DNA of 64,000 bases from Allomuricauda ruestringensis DSM 13258 (GCF_000224085.1 NC_015945.1:248001-312000); one strand, 5' to 3'; shown: positions 18,551 through 27,313, numbered from the stretch's first letter. Notes: generated from the sequence alone by a model not told the origin. Translations and numbers: made by a program.

Positions 18551-19411
18551 TTATTCCTTACCAGCTTTAAACAAAAAGTCCTTTTCCTCCTTGGACAAAC
18601 TTTCATAGCCAGATTTACTGATTTTATCCAAAATGGAATCTATCTTTTTTTGTTTGGCCTGTTTATCGTAATCCGCTTTTCTGCTAGATGATGTTTTTTT
18701 CTTGTAGACCGTTTTCATGGGTGCTTTCTTTTCTTTTGGTTTGAAAAGGGCAATAATAGCGCTCCTCAATTTGGTAAAGCCAGAACCAATATCGTTGCCT
18801 TTGAACAGTTGCCGGGCATACATATACCCCAAAAATGCACCTCCCAAATGGGCCATTCCACCACCAATATTGTCGCCCATGCCAATGAGCACCAAATCCT
18901 TGACCACCAAAGCGACACCAATATACCATAGTTTGATGTTGAAGAAAATAACACGAACTTCTTGGTTGGGAATATAGGCACAAACGAAAATAAGCACAGC
19001 GTTTACACCTGCAGATGCTCCAATTAAAGCTGTATTGGAATTGACCAAGGTCGGGAATACATTGTAACTGAGGAGAAATACCAACCCACCCAATATCAAC
19101 CCTAAAAAGTAAACGTTGATAAAGCGTTGGGCATCAAAAAGGTTCAAGAATATCCGACTGGCAAAATAGAGTATGATCATATTCCAAAAAATATGACCAA
19201 AACCTGCGTGAAAAAAAGAATACGTGACCAAAGACCAAGGCTGAGCCAAAAATTCAAAGAAATCCTTGGGCAAGTGGAACCATTGCGAAAAAGACTGCCC
19301 AAACAATGCCCCTGAAAGTCCGTCTATTAGAAAAATCAGAACATTAACGGCTATAAGCTTTTCGGCAATGCTTAACCTAGCAAATTGATATCGAACCCCT
19401 CCACTCATCAT
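18551..19411 (-). CDS. Rhomboid family intramembrane serine protease with C-terminal extension
   Basis: 286 residues. Six membrane segments fill residues about 15-210, with FGHIFWNMIILYFAS (HxxxN before the active site), catalytic Ser in IGASAGVNAV and catalytic His in MAHLGGAFLGYM. The last 80 residues are soluble and basic (KKKTSSSRKADYDKQAKQKK) and end in ILDKISKSGYESLSKEEKDFL, a short helical DUF6576-like domain attached to many Bacteroidota rhomboids. It cleaves membrane proteins within the bilayer; no substrate is known. It is separated by 3 nt from another rhomboid gene. Confidence 0.9.
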   Translation of the reverse strand: MMSGGVRYQFARLSIAEKLIAVNVLIFLIDGLSGALFGQSFSQWFHLPKDFFEFLAQPWSLVTYSFFHAGFGHIFWNMIILYFASRIFLNLFDAQRFINVYFLGLILGGLVFLLSYNVFPTLVNSNTALIGASAGVNAVLIFVCAYIPNQEVRVIFFNIKLWYIGVALVVKDLVLIGMGDNIGGGMAHLGGAFLGYMYARQLFKGNDIGSGFTKLRSAIIALFKPKEKKAPMKTVYKKKTSSSRKADYDKQAKQKKIDSILDKISKSGYESLSKEEKDFLFKAGKE

Positions 19412-19414
19412 AAT

Positions 19415-20149
19415 CTAATCCCACCGTTTATTGTTAAACTGATTCTTTTTCCAGTACCACATCATTATAAAACCAATTAAAGCACCGCCAATGTGTGCAA
19501 AATGTGCCACCCCGGTATTAACATTGCCTATTCCAAAAATGAGGTCAACGGCAATAAGAATGGGCACAAAGTACTTCGCTTTTATCGGTACGGGCAAAAA
19601 GATAAGCATCAGTTTTGCCTCCGAATACATAAATGCGAAGGCCACCAAAATACCATAAATAGCTCCCGATGCCCCAACTGCTGGTGTATTGAAAGCCATC
19701 AACATGCTATCCACCGTACTTTTTCCAACAATATCGTACCAACCGGGACTATATTGACCATTGGCCAAAATATCTAAAATCTGTGTACGGGCAATACCTG
19801 CACCTTCCAAAGCACTCATTCCCTCGTTGAAGAGAAAATAATTCACTCCCGTATGCAATGCAGCAGAACCTAATCCTGCCGAAAAATAGAAGAAAAGGAA
19901 CTTGTTCCTGCCCCAAATGCGTTCCAAAGGCGTACCAAAAGCCCAAAGCGCGTACATATTAAAAAGAATATGCATAAAGTTACCGTGCATAAACATGTGG
20001 GTAACCACCTGCCACCATTCAAAATTGGAGTTTTTGGGAAACCAAAGTGACATCCATTGGTACATTTGGTCTCCATATAGTTGTGTGGCAAGAAACATGA
20101 TCACGTTAATGATCAAAATATGCTTTACTGCCTCGGTAAGTCTACCCAT
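19415..20149 (-). CDS. Rhomboid family intramembrane serine protease
   Basis: 244 residues, six membrane segments. It has HGNFMHILFNMYALWAFG (His/Asn helix), a long luminal loop, then VGASGAIYGILVAF with the catalytic Ser and VAHFAHIGGALIGF with the catalytic His. Without the C-terminal domain of its neighbour it is the canonical rhomboid core. Both enzymes have their dyads, so neither looks like a pseudoprotease. The start directly follows the mutL stop. Confidence 0.92.
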   Translation of the reverse strand: MGRLTEAVKHILIINVIMFLATQLYGDQMYQWMSLWFPKNSNFEWWQVVTHMFMHGNFMHILFNMYALWAFGTPLERIWGRNKFLFFYFSAGLGSAALHTGVNYFLFNEGMSALEGAGIARTQILDILANGQYSPGWYDIVGKSTVDSMLMAFNTPAVGASGAIYGILVAFAFMYSEAKLMLIFLPVPIKAKYFVPILIAVDLIFGIGNVNTGVAHFAHIGGALIGFIMMWYWKKNQFNNKRWD

Positions 20150-21997
20150 TTAATTGAATTTTTTATCGATATCCCCTTCGGAGATAATGGTGTACGTTAT
20201 TTTTTGAAAAGGGCTCAAAGTAGGTTCTTTGCAAGCAAAAAGATTGTTCACCAAGGTCAATTGCGATTCTTGGTCCAAAACATCCCCTGTTCTTACAGCC
20301 AAATTTCTACTGAGTGCCTTGGCCAACATTTCGGCTTGCGAAATGGAACTATCGGCGTAACCCTCCATATAATCCGCAATCAAGCGATCCAATACCGTGC
20401 CAATTCCACTTTCGGGAACCATCATGGGCACGCCTGTCACTTTTACAGTTTCTTCTTCCAAACTCTGGAAAGCAAATCCAATGTTTGTCAGACTTTCTTT
20501 AATTTCTTGCAGCACCGCCAATTCCTGTTTATTAAAGGTCAATTCCAAAGGAAACAGCAATTGTTGGCTCACACCCTCTTTAACGGTAATCTCACCTAAA
20601 AACTTTTCAAAGAGAATCCGTTCGTGCGCCCTGTTCTGATGGATGACCAACATCCCTGATTTTACCGTGCTTACCACATATTTTCGGCGCAATTGAAACG
20701 TACTGGCCAAATGTTCTTCGACATCCTTGTCCGAATACAACGTTCCTTGCTCCTCACTTTCCGACTCAATAACTACACTACTAAACTCGTTGTGGTCATT
20801 TTGATTGCCAAGACCTTCGTACAAATCTTCCCAACCTTTGGTGCTTTGTTTACGGAAACTGTTACCTGTATTTTTCTTGGTCGGAGCTTCCTGAAACGGA
20901 TTAAACGTAGCGTCCACAGTCACTTTTGGAATCACGACTCCTTTTTCTTTGTAGGAATATGGAGTGTCTAGATTGGGGTCATGGTCAAAATCCAATACTG
21001 GGGCCACGTTGAATTGCCCCAGACTATGTTTTATGGTAGACCTTAAAATCGCATACAAAGTGTTCTCATCATCAAACTTTACCTCGGTTTTGGTGGGATG
21101 AATGTTGATATCGATAGAGGAAGGATCCACATCCAAAAACAAAAAATAACCTGGGTAGGTGTCGGATTTAATCAACCCTTCAAAAGCAGCGACCACAGCA
21201 TGATGCAAATATGGACTCTTTATGAATCGGTTATTGGCAAAAAAGAACTGCTCACCCCTACTTTTCTTGGCAAACTCGGGCTTACAGATAAAGCCAGAAA
21301 CTTTTACTACCTCGGTTTCTTCGTTCACAGGTACCAATCGGCTTTCCATTTTACTACCAAATATGTGTACAATGCGTTGACGATGTTTTGCAATTGGTAG
21401 ATTAAAGATTTCCGAGCCGTTATTGTAAAAATGGAACTCAATATTGGGATGCACCAAGGCTACCCGATGAAACTCATCCGTAATATGGCGAAGCTCCACT
21501 TGGTTCGATTTTAAAAAGTTTCGCCTTGCGGGAATATTGAAAAACAGGTTTTTGACAGATATGGACGTTCCTTTTGGAGTCGCTACGACATCTTGGGAAA
21601 CAATCTTGCTGCCTTCAATCTTAAGGTGGGTTCCCACCTCATTGGACGAAGTTCTGGTTTGCATATCCACATGGGCAATCGCGGCAATGGAGGCCAAGGC
21701 CTCTCCCCGAAAACCTTTGGTCTCAAGATTAAACAAATCCTGAGCGGATGATATTTTGGATGTGGCATGCCGCTCAAAAGACAAGCGGGCATCCGTTTCG
21801 CTCATACCAACACCATCATCAACTACTTGGATAAGTGCTTTACCACCATCCTTGATGATCAATTTAATGGAAGTTGAACCTGCATCAATGGCGTTTTCCA
21901 TGAGCTCCTTTACTACGGAAGCGGGTCGTTGGACCACCTCCCCTGCTGCTATTTGGTTAGCGACATGGTCCGGTAAAAGTTTAATGATGTCCGCCAT
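20150..21997 (-). CDS. mutL: DNA mismatch repair protein MutL
   Basis: 615 residues. The N-terminal GHKL ATPase is intact: KELMENAIDAGSTSI, DDGVGM, FRGEALASI and the later HPTKTEVKF. The C-terminal dimerisation domain lacks the endonuclease signatures. The place of DQHA(x)2E(x)4E reads VIHQNRAHERILFE, the ACR-type motif reads SRNLAVRTG, and the CPHGRP-type zinc motif reads SPFQKI. It should therefore act as a matchmaker between MutS and other factors without nicking DNA itself, as E. coli MutL does. Its start overlaps the stop of the small upstream gene (TAATG). Confidence 0.93.
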   Translation of the reverse strand: MADIIKLLPDHVANQIAAGEVVQRPASVVKELMENAIDAGSTSIKLIIKDGGKALIQVVDDGVGMSETDARLSFERHATSKISSAQDLFNLETKGFRGEALASIAAIAHVDMQTRTSSNEVGTHLKIEGSKIVSQDVVATPKGTSISVKNLFFNIPARRNFLKSNQVELRHITDEFHRVALVHPNIEFHFYNNGSEIFNLPIAKHRQRIVHIFGSKMESRLVPVNEETEVVKVSGFICKPEFAKKSRGEQFFFANNRFIKSPYLHHAVVAAFEGLIKSDTYPGYFLFLDVDPSSIDINIHPTKTEVKFDDENTLYAILRSTIKHSLGQFNVAPVLDFDHDPNLDTPYSYKEKGVVIPKVTVDATFNPFQEAPTKKNTGNSFRKQSTKGWEDLYEGLGNQNDHNEFSSVVIESESEEQGTLYSDKDVEEHLASTFQLRRKYVVSTVKSGMLVIHQNRAHERILFEKFLGEITVKEGVSQQLLFPLELTFNKQELAVLQEIKESLTNIGFAFQSLEEETVKVTGVPMMVPESGIGTVLDRLIADYMEGYADSSISQAEMLAKALSRNLAVRTGDVLDQESQLTLVNNLFACKEPTLSPFQKITYTIISEGDIDKKFN

Positions 21998-22281
21998 TAT
22001 GGGTTTAGGAATATTGATAAATCAAAATCGATGATAAACAGGAACAGCAACACCAAAACGGCCACAATAATCCAAAAACGAAGCTTCAAATTTTTATCCC
22101 CTTCGGTCTGTAAATCATCAACCGCAGAAGTCAACTTATTCTTGAGCCCCCTTGTAGAGTGTGCCGTACTTCGAAATTTATCGAGTTTATGCTCAATTTT
22201 ATAAGGATTCCCCTCTCCCTTGTAATACCTGGGGGAGTAATCGAAGCTCTTATTTTTCCTAAGTTTTAAAGGGTTTCGCAT
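21997..22281 (-). CDS. Small single-helix membrane protein, unknown function
   Basis: 94 residues: a basic, Tyr-rich N-terminus (RKNKSFDYSPRYYKGEGNP), a charged helical middle and one C-terminal membrane helix (FWIIVAVLVLLFLFII). It is widely conserved in flavobacteria between ribH and mutL and is sometimes labelled a riboflavin synthase subunit from its position; nothing in the sequence supports an enzymatic role. It leads the mutL-rhomboid run and overlaps mutL by one base. Confidence 0.8.
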   Translation of the reverse strand: MRNPLKLRKNKSFDYSPRYYKGEGNPYKIEHKLDKFRSTAHSTRGLKNKLTSAVDDLQTEGDKNLKLRFWIIVAVLVLLFLFIIDFDLSIFLNP

Positions 22282-22303
22282 GGCATCCTTATCGCTGTAG
22301 CCT

Positions 22304-22311
22304 CAAAGGTA
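22304..22311 (-). promoter_or_regulatory. -7 promoter box of the mutL run
   Basis: Minus-strand TACCTTTG, a full TAnnTTTG match, 22 bases before the ATG of the small membrane protein gene. It implies that mutL and the rhomboids can be transcribed separately from ribH. Confidence 0.5.
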
Positions 22312-22383
22312 CTCAAAATAGAAAAAAAGGGTTGGGCGTTTGTCCCAAAAAATGTTAACAGCTATCTAGATACTTGGGCAACC

Positions 22384-22478
22384 GGATAATTGGACTTGTT
22401 GGATTCTTGGATGTTCGGAAGTTGGATTGCCGAAGCATTGAACTTGTTCTTGATATTTTTGAACTTGAACTTTGAGCT
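22384..22478 (-). repeat. Short-period repeat words after ribH
   Basis: Immediately after the ribH stop the minus strand carries repeated AAGTTCAA-type words, then repeated ATCCAA-type words (ATCCAAC, ATCCAAG, AATCCAAC, GTCCAATTATCC). It looks like two degenerate arrays with a period near 7-8 bp, similar in style to the arrays inside scpA. No hairpin terminator is apparent. Confidence 0.45.
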
Positions 22479-22479
22479 T

Positions 22480-22962
22480 TTACTTGCCCAGAACAGCCAT
22501 TTGAATGGCGGCAATGGCAGCTTCAGTTCCTTTGTTTCCGTGTTTACCCCCGCTTCTAGCTTTGGATTGCTCAATGTTATCATCCGTCAACACACAAAAT
22601 ATCACGGGAACATCATACGCCACGTTTAAATCCTTGATACCTTGTGCTGTTGCACTGCATACGAAATCAAAATGACTGGTTTCGCCACGGATAACACTAC
22701 CTATGGCTATAACGGCATCAACTTTTTCCGTTTGAATTATTTTTTTGCAACCAAAGGTCAGTTCAAAACTTCCAGGTACGTTCCATCGAAGCACATTTTC
22801 AGGAAGTGCCCCGCAATCCACTAAAGCTTCTTCGGCACCATCATATAGTGCTTCGGTAATTTCGCCGTTCCATTCAGAAACAACAATCCCAAACCGAAGG
22901 TGCTTCGCATTTGGGATTTTGCTTTTATCGTAAACGGATAAGTTTTTGTTCTCTGTGGCCAT
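22480..22962 (-). CDS. ribH: 6,7-dimethyl-8-ribityllumazine synthase
   Basis: 160 residues, the length of icosahedral lumazine synthases. Motifs in order: RFGIVVSEWNGEITEAL (substrate-binding Trp), VPGSFELTFG, AVIAIGSVIRGETSHFDFV (the GxxxRGxTxH active-site stretch with catalytic His) and the C-terminal NKGTEAAIAAIQM. It condenses the ribityl-aminouracil with dihydroxybutanone phosphate to give lumazine, the penultimate riboflavin intermediate. It starts 3 nt after the TPR gene stop. Confidence 0.95.
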   Translation of the reverse strand: MATENKNLSVYDKSKIPNAKHLRFGIVVSEWNGEITEALYDGAEEALVDCGALPENVLRWNVPGSFELTFGCKKIIQTEKVDAVIAIGSVIRGETSHFDFVCSATAQGIKDLNVAYDVPVIFCVLTDDNIEQSKARSGGKHGNKGTEAAIAAIQMAVLGK

Positions 22963-22965
22963 GGT

Positions 22966-23727
22966 TTAGTTTTGCGCCAACCCAATTAGGGCATCAACAC
23001 CATTGGCTTCTTGTGAGTTTGGATATTCTTCTTTGATGCGCTCAAAGTACCCTAAAGCTTTGCTTTTTTCCCCGAGTTCCAAGGCTACAACACCAGCTTT
23101 GTGTAAAAATCTTGGTGCAGTAAACTCGTTATCGCTGTGTGCAACGGCTTTTTCGTAATAATCCAATGCGTCTTCAGGCTGGTTCAATTGTGAGAAAGCA
23201 TCTCCAATTCCACCTTTGGCCATAGCTCCCATAATGTCGTCATCAGAAGAAAATCCTTCCAAATGTTCAATGGCTTGATCATATTGTTTCAGGTTCAAGT
23301 AGGTCATACCTGCTGAATATTTGGCCAAGTTCGCTGCTTTGGTACCGCTGTATTCCTCGATAATATCCAAGAAACCATACTTACCCTGAGCGCCGTTCAA
23401 TGCCAAAGTGAACAAAGAATCTTTCTCTGTTTCACTTGCTAAGGCTTGGTCAAAATATTGTTGTGGGTAAAAAAGTTCGTTTGCAGCGGTAGCTTCTTTT
23501 GGATTCTGGATAAATTGGTGGTAACCCAGATAGGCCAAAACACCCACGGCAATTACACCAATAACGCCTAAAATGTAGTTTTGGTTCTTCTGAACCCACT
23601 CTTCGGTTTTGGAGGCACTTTCGTCCAAAGTGTTGAAAACTTCAGCGGTTGTGCTGTCGTGTTCATCTAACTGAGCTTCCTCTTCCTTATTTTTTGGCTT
23701 AAAGCCTCTCTTCTTGTATGTTGCCAT
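22966..23727 (-). CDS. YfgM-like tetratricopeptide membrane protein
   Basis: 253 residues: a charged cytoplasmic N-terminus, one membrane helix (NYILGVIGVIAVGVLAYLGY, about residues 50-69), then TPR-like helices in the periplasmic part (AKYSAGMTYLNLKQYDQAIEH; GDAFSQLNQPEDALDYYEKA; KAGVVALELGEKSKALGYFE). This resembles YfgM, which associates with the Sec translocon and chaperones in proteobacteria. The role here is inferred only from architecture. It heads the ribH-mutL-rhomboid cluster and has the best promoter of the window. Confidence 0.82.
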   Translation of the reverse strand: MATYKKRGFKPKNKEEEAQLDEHDSTTAEVFNTLDESASKTEEWVQKNQNYILGVIGVIAVGVLAYLGYHQFIQNPKEATAANELFYPQQYFDQALASETEKDSLFTLALNGAQGKYGFLDIIEEYSGTKAANLAKYSAGMTYLNLKQYDQAIEHLEGFSSDDDIMGAMAKGGIGDAFSQLNQPEDALDYYEKAVAHSDNEFTAPRFLHKAGVVALELGEKSKALGYFERIKEEYPNSQEANGVDALIGLAQN

Positions 23728-23747
23728 CCGTCATTTAATTGGTCGCG

Positions 23748-23777
23748 CAAAAATAAAGTTTTTATCCAAAACCAAAA
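23748..23777 (-). promoter_or_regulatory. Promoter of the TPR-ribH operon
   Basis: Minus strand: TTTTG at 23777-23773, a 17-nt spacer, then TATTTTTG at 23755-23748, close to the Bacteroidota -33/-7 consensus. The ATG follows 20 nt later. Confidence 0.7.
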
Positions 23778-23791
23778 GGTTATTTATTCGT

Positions 23792-23799
23792 TATTTTTG
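23792..23799 (+). promoter_or_regulatory. Candidate -7 box of recF
   Basis: TATTTTTG on the plus strand, 55 bases before the recF ATG, in the divergent gap with the TPR gene. No TTG is seen upstream at the usual distance. Confidence 0.4.
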
Positions 23800-23854
23800 G
23801 AATCCCGTTTTGGAGGGCTACCTTTTTAAATCCTAATTGTTTCTCTAACTTTTT

Positions 23855-24934
23855 ATGTTTTTAAGACATTTATCCTTAGTCAATTACAAGAATTTCGATT
23901 CCAAGACGCTGGAATTCGACCCTGTGATCAACTGTTTGGTGGGCGATAACGGAGTGGGAAAGACCAATGTTTTGGACGCTATTTACCATTTATGCTTTGG
24001 TAAAAGCTATTTTAATCCTGTGTCCACACAAAACATAAAACACGGCACGGAATTTTTTGTGGTCGAAGGTGAATTTGAGAAGCTCAACAGAACGGAAAAA
24101 ATACTTTGTTCTTTTAAAAAGGGGACCAAAAAAGTAATCAAACGCAACGATAAACCCTATGAAAAGTTCTCTGAACACATCGGTTTTTTGCCCTTGGTCA
24201 TCATTTCACCATCCGACCGTGACCTTATTTTGGAAGGGAGCGAGACCCGAAGGAAGTTTATGGACGGGGTCATTTCGCAATCGGACAAAGTATATCTGCA
24301 AAACCTCATCAAGTACAATAAAGTAGTCGCACAGCGGAATTCCTTGCTTAAATATTTTGCCGCCAACCGCACCTTTGACCGCGACACCCTGAGTATTTAC
24401 AACGAGCAAATGAATACCTTGGGAACGGCCATCCATCAAAAAAGGGTTGAGTTTATCGGTTCCTTTCTGCCCATTTTCAAGGAACAGTATCAAAATATCT
24501 CCGAGAAAGACGAGCAAATCGACCTCTCCTACGAAAGTCAGTTGAGCGATGACACACTTCAGAATCTCTTGGAAAAGAATATTGAAAAAGACAGAGCGTT
24601 GCAATACACCTCGGTCGGCGTTCATAAAGACGACCTCAGCTTTACCATTGCGGGACACCCCATTAAAAAATTTGGGAGTCAAGGTCAACAAAAATCCTTC
24701 TTGATTGCATTGAAACTAGCACAATTTCATTTTATAAAGAAACTGGCCGATACCACACCCATTTTATTGTTGGATGATATTTTTGACAAACTGGACGAAA
24801 ACCGAGTGTCCCACATCGTTGGGTTAGTAAAAGATGACAATTTTGGACAGATTTTCATTAGTGACACCCATGCTGACCGAACTGAAAATGTGGTCAAAAA
24901 CATCCATCAGAGCTATAAAATATTTACCTTGTAG
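23855..24934 (+). CDS. recF: DNA replication and repair protein RecF
   Basis: 359 residues. Walker A is GDNGVGKT (30-37). The ABC signature region reads [18 protein letters not shown], Walker B is [16 protein letters not shown], and the D-loop/H-loop region follows ([10 protein letters not shown]). RecF binds gapped DNA and, with RecO and RecR, loads RecA. It is not next to dnaN or gyrB as in many bacteria; here it is followed by a lipoprotein and a DUF721 gene. The latter pairing is common, since DUF721 proteins often sit beside recF or gyrB. Confidence 0.95.
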   Translation: MFLRHLSLVNYKNFDSKTLEFDPVINCLVGDNGVGKTNVLDAIYHLCFGKSYFNPVSTQNIKHGTEFFVVEGEFEKLNRTEKILCSFKKGTKKVIKRNDKPYEKFSEHIGFLPLVIISPSDRDLILEGSETRRKFMDGVISQSDKVYLQNLIKYNKVVAQRNSLLKYFAANRTFDRDTLSIYNEQMNTLGTAIHQKRVEFIGSFLPIFKEQYQNISEKDEQIDLSYESQLSDDTLQNLLEKNIEKDRALQYTSVGVHKDDLSFTIAGHPIKKFGSQGQQKSFLIALKLAQFHFIKKLADTTPILLLDDIFDKLDENRVSHIVGLVKDDNFGQIFISDTHADRTENVVKNIHQSYKIFTL

Positions 24935-24938
24935 TATC

Positions 24939-25361
24939 ATGAGACGAATACTTACCTTATTATTGATTTTGGTGCTGTGGAGCTGTAATGATTCATCCGT
25001 AAATAAAGATGATTTGCGTTATTTGAATGGATACTGGGAAATTTCGGAGGTAGAATTTCCTGATGGAAGCAAAAAACAATATGCAGTAAATACCAGCATT
25101 GATTTTATAAAGTTTGAAGATGGGAAAGGTTACCGCAAAAAGATGCAGCCCCGGTTCGATGGCACTTACGATACTTCAAATGACGTGGAAGATTTTAGCA
25201 TATCCAACCTAAATGAAACCATCACCCTTCATTACACAAGTGAATTCAGTGAGTGGGAAGAAAAATTGGTGCAGTTGGACTCATTGACCTTTTCGGTAAT
25301 CAACCAAGAAGGGGTAACCTACAAATACAAACGCTTTGAACCTATCAAAATTCCAAAGTAA
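24939..25361 (+). CDS. Lipocalin-like lipoprotein, unknown function
   Basis: 140 residues. I place the start at ATG 24939, four bases after the recF stop: MRRILTLLLILVLWSC is a lipoprotein signal with Cys16 as the lipidated residue. The frame is open further upstream into recF, but only this start gives a signal peptide. The mature part opens with LNGYWEISEVEFPDGSKKQY, a lipocalin-like beginning, and is predicted all-beta from alternating residues. Function unknown. It ends in a TAATG overlap with the DUF721 gene. Confidence 0.78.
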   Translation: MRRILTLLLILVLWSCNDSSVNKDDLRYLNGYWEISEVEFPDGSKKQYAVNTSIDFIKFEDGKGYRKKMQPRFDGTYDTSNDVEDFSISNLNETITLHYTSEFSEWEEKLVQLDSLTFSVINQEGVTYKYKRFEPIKIPK

Positions 25362-25657
25362 TGGCCAAACGACATAGCTCACATATACCATTAAGCGAAG
25401 CTTTGAGCGAGTTTATCCAAGAGAACAAACTCCAAAAAGGTATGGACAGGGTAGATACCAGAGAGGCGTGGGTAAAACTTATGGGCAATGGGGTAAACAA
25501 CTACACCACTGCCGTTGAACTAAGGAACGAAACGCTCTTTATCTCGCTCTCCTCTTCGGTTCTACGGGAGGAATTGAGTTTGGGCAAATCCAAAATCATT
25601 AAAATGATCAATGAGGAGTTAGGCAAGGAACTGGTGAAGAAGTTGGTCCTAAGATAA
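25361..25657 (+). CDS. DUF721 (DciA-like) protein
   Basis: 98 residues with the DUF721 pattern: an N-terminal helical part (LSEALSEFIQENKLQKGMDRV), a conserved Trp in AWVKLMG, the strand pair AVELRNETLFISLSSSVLREEL and a closing amphipathic helix (KIIKMINEELGKELVKKLVLR). DciA, a member of this family, loads the DnaB helicase in bacteria lacking DnaC. A link to replication is supported by the neighbouring recF, but this particular protein is only inferred to act so. It overlaps the lipoprotein gene by one base. Confidence 0.82.
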   Translation: MAKRHSSHIPLSEALSEFIQENKLQKGMDRVDTREAWVKLMGNGVNNYTTAVELRNETLFISLSSSVLREELSLGKSKIIKMINEELGKELVKKLVLR

Positions 25658-25661
25658 AACC

Positions 25662-25735
25662 TTTCGTCATGCTGAACCCGTTTCAGCATCTCATCTCTTT
25701 TTTAAGAGATTCCGCAACAAGTACGGAATAAATAA
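25662..25735 (+). repeat. Intergenic repeat unit downstream of DUF721
   Basis: The segment runs from ACCTTTCGTCATGCTGAAC through TTTCAGCATCTCATC to GAGATTCCG. It contains the inverted pair ATGCTGAA/TTCAGCAT around a short loop. The wording resembles the repeat fragments at 3138-3449 and is common in Bacteroidota intergenic DNA as far as I recall. No coding potential. Confidence 0.5.
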
Positions 25736-25760
25736 AAAAAGCCACCTTTTTGGGTGGCTT
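25731..25760 (-). terminator. Rho-independent terminator of ndk
   Basis: On the minus strand AAGCCACC pairs with GGTGGCTT (stem 25739-25746 with 25753-25760) over a 6-nt loop and is followed by a T-run (25740-25734). On the plus strand the stem may also stop the recF-DUF721 transcript. Confidence 0.75.
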
Positions 25761-25783
25761 CAATTAAATATTGTATATCTGGT

Positions 25784-26203
25784 TTAGTATATTTCCCTAC
25801 CTGAAAAGTGGAAAGCACCTTCTATAGCAGCGTTTTCATCACTATCGGAACCGTGCACTGCATTCTCTCCAATACTGGCAGCATACAATTTCCTGATGGT
25901 TCCCTCAGCAGCTTCCTCGGGGTTGGTTGCCCCGATCAATGCACGGAAATCATCCACTGCATTGTCTTTTTCCAAGATGGCGGCAACGATTGGCCCTCTT
26001 GTCATAAATTCCACCAATTCACCAAAAAATGGACGCTCTTTGTGTATGGCATAGAATATTTCGGCATCCCTAGTGCTCAATTGTGTAAACTTCATGGCCA
26101 CAATCTTAAAACCAGCAGCCGTAATTTTATCCAAAATTGCACCAATATACCCGTTTTCAACGGCATCAGGCTTAATCATGGTAAATGTTCTATTTCCAGT
26201 CAT
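25784..26203 (-). CDS. ndk: Nucleoside diphosphate kinase
   Basis: 139 residues. [18 protein letters not shown] is the family start, and the active-site His lies in [32 protein letters not shown] and [20 protein letters not shown] complete the nucleotide site. It equilibrates nucleoside di- and triphosphates through a phosphohistidine. Transcribed alone with its own terminator. Confidence 0.96.
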   Translation of the reverse strand: MTGNRTFTMIKPDAVENGYIGAILDKITAAGFKIVAMKFTQLSTRDAEIFYAIHKERPFFGELVEFMTRGPIVAAILEKDNAVDDFRALIGATNPEEAAEGTIRKLYAASIGENAVHGSDSDENAAIEGAFHFSGREIY

Positions 26204-26252
26204 TTTTTTAAATTTTGCGCAAACTTAAGCTTTTTCGCCCAAGGTACAAGGC

Positions 26253-27287
26253 TCAATAGCTTTGTTTTAACTCTTGGAGCACGACTCCGTTGTCCCCCAT
26301 AATCTTGAATTCGGCCTCTTTATTTTCAAAATTTAGGTTGATGACACCATAACTTTTATCGGAAACCACCTCCCCTACGCGATACTGATTGGGCTCGCCA
26401 CTAAAACTTGAGTACGAATGGGTAAGTCCGCTGCTGGTAAAATCCACTAAAGGATAAGCAAGGTCGGCAACATCGGCTCTGGAGAATTCCGAAATATGGC
26501 GATCACCAGACAGGATAATCACCCCCTTGGCTTTTGATTCAACAATCAAGTGTTCCAGTTTTTGCACTTCCAAAGGAAAATTGCCCCAAGTTTCAAAACC
26601 ATGTTCCCCAGAAAGCACCTGAATACTGGACATAATCAAATTGAAATCGGCATCAGAATCCTTAAGTTGGTTCTCCAACCATTGCCATTGCACTTCCCCA
26701 AGTACAGTTGCGGTGGAATCCGTAGTGGGTTTATATCGTTTTTCGGAATCCTCATCTTTGATGAGTTCACTTCTAAAGTAGCGGGTGTCCAACACAATTA
26801 CCTTTACTTTTCCAGCAGAAACCTCATATTCGTGAGAAGCATACACCCCCTCTTGATTCCTTCTTTCACTATCCTCTGGCACGCCCATAAAGTTCAAAAA
26901 GACCTGCTGGCTTTCTGCCTTTATAGCAAAATCAGAGCCTCCATCATTTAAACCAAAATCGTGATCGTCCCATGTTCCAATTATAGGTACTTCTTTTTTC
27001 AATTCAGCATAGCCTGCAACGGTGTCCTGCATCGCATAAATAGACCTCAATCTTTCCACATCATCCGTATCTGCGTAGACAATATCGCCGCCCCAAATCC
27101 ACAGGTTGGGGTTTTCATCCAAAATATCGTCCCAAAAAGGATTGGGTTCTTGCGACATATTGCACGACCCAAAGGCCACAACAAAATCAGGTGTTGGTTC
27201 CTCTTTAGCTTTTACCGTTTTATCTGCTTTCTGTTTACATGATGAAAACAGAAACAGGACGGTCAGGAAAATATAAAATTGCTTCAT
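26253..27287 (-). CDS. PhoD-like alkaline phosphatase family lipoprotein
   Basis: 344 residues from the ATG at 27287; an upstream in-frame Met seven codons earlier would spoil the signal. The lipoprotein signal MKQFYIFLTVLFLFSSC has the modified Cys17. The metallophosphatase core shows AFGSCNMSQ, WIWGGDIVYAD, IGTWDDHDFG, VIVLDTRYFRS and ILSGDRHISEFSR, the metal-ligand blocks of the PhoD group (Ca/Fe-dependent phosphomono- or diesterases). It should act at the outer side of a membrane. Substrate unknown. It is divergent from nrnA across a short promoter region. Confidence 0.88.
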   Translation of the reverse strand: MKQFYIFLTVLFLFSSCKQKADKTVKAKEEPTPDFVVAFGSCNMSQEPNPFWDDILDENPNLWIWGGDIVYADTDDVERLRSIYAMQDTVAGYAELKKEVPIIGTWDDHDFGLNDGGSDFAIKAESQQVFLNFMGVPEDSERRNQEGVYASHEYEVSAGKVKVIVLDTRYFRSELIKDEDSEKRYKPTTDSTATVLGEVQWQWLENQLKDSDADFNLIMSSIQVLSGEHGFETWGNFPLEVQKLEHLIVESKAKGVIILSGDRHISEFSRADVADLAYPLVDFTSSGLTHSYSSFSGEPNQYRVGEVVSDKSYGVINLNFENKEAEFKIMGDNGVVLQELKQSY

Positions 27288-27305
27288 AGTACACTTTTGA
27301 ATAAC

Positions 27306-27313
27306 CAAAAATA
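27306..27313 (-). promoter_or_regulatory. -7 promoter box of the PhoD-like gene
   Basis: Minus-strand TATTTTTG, a full consensus match 18 bases before the ATG at 27287. This position supports the shorter start, because the longer frame would begin upstream of transcription. Confidence 0.5.

Noticed and set aside
24834..24938. Longer form of the lipoprotein gene starting inside recF
   Set aside because: The extra 35 codons overlap recF in another frame and would bury a good lipoprotein signal peptide.
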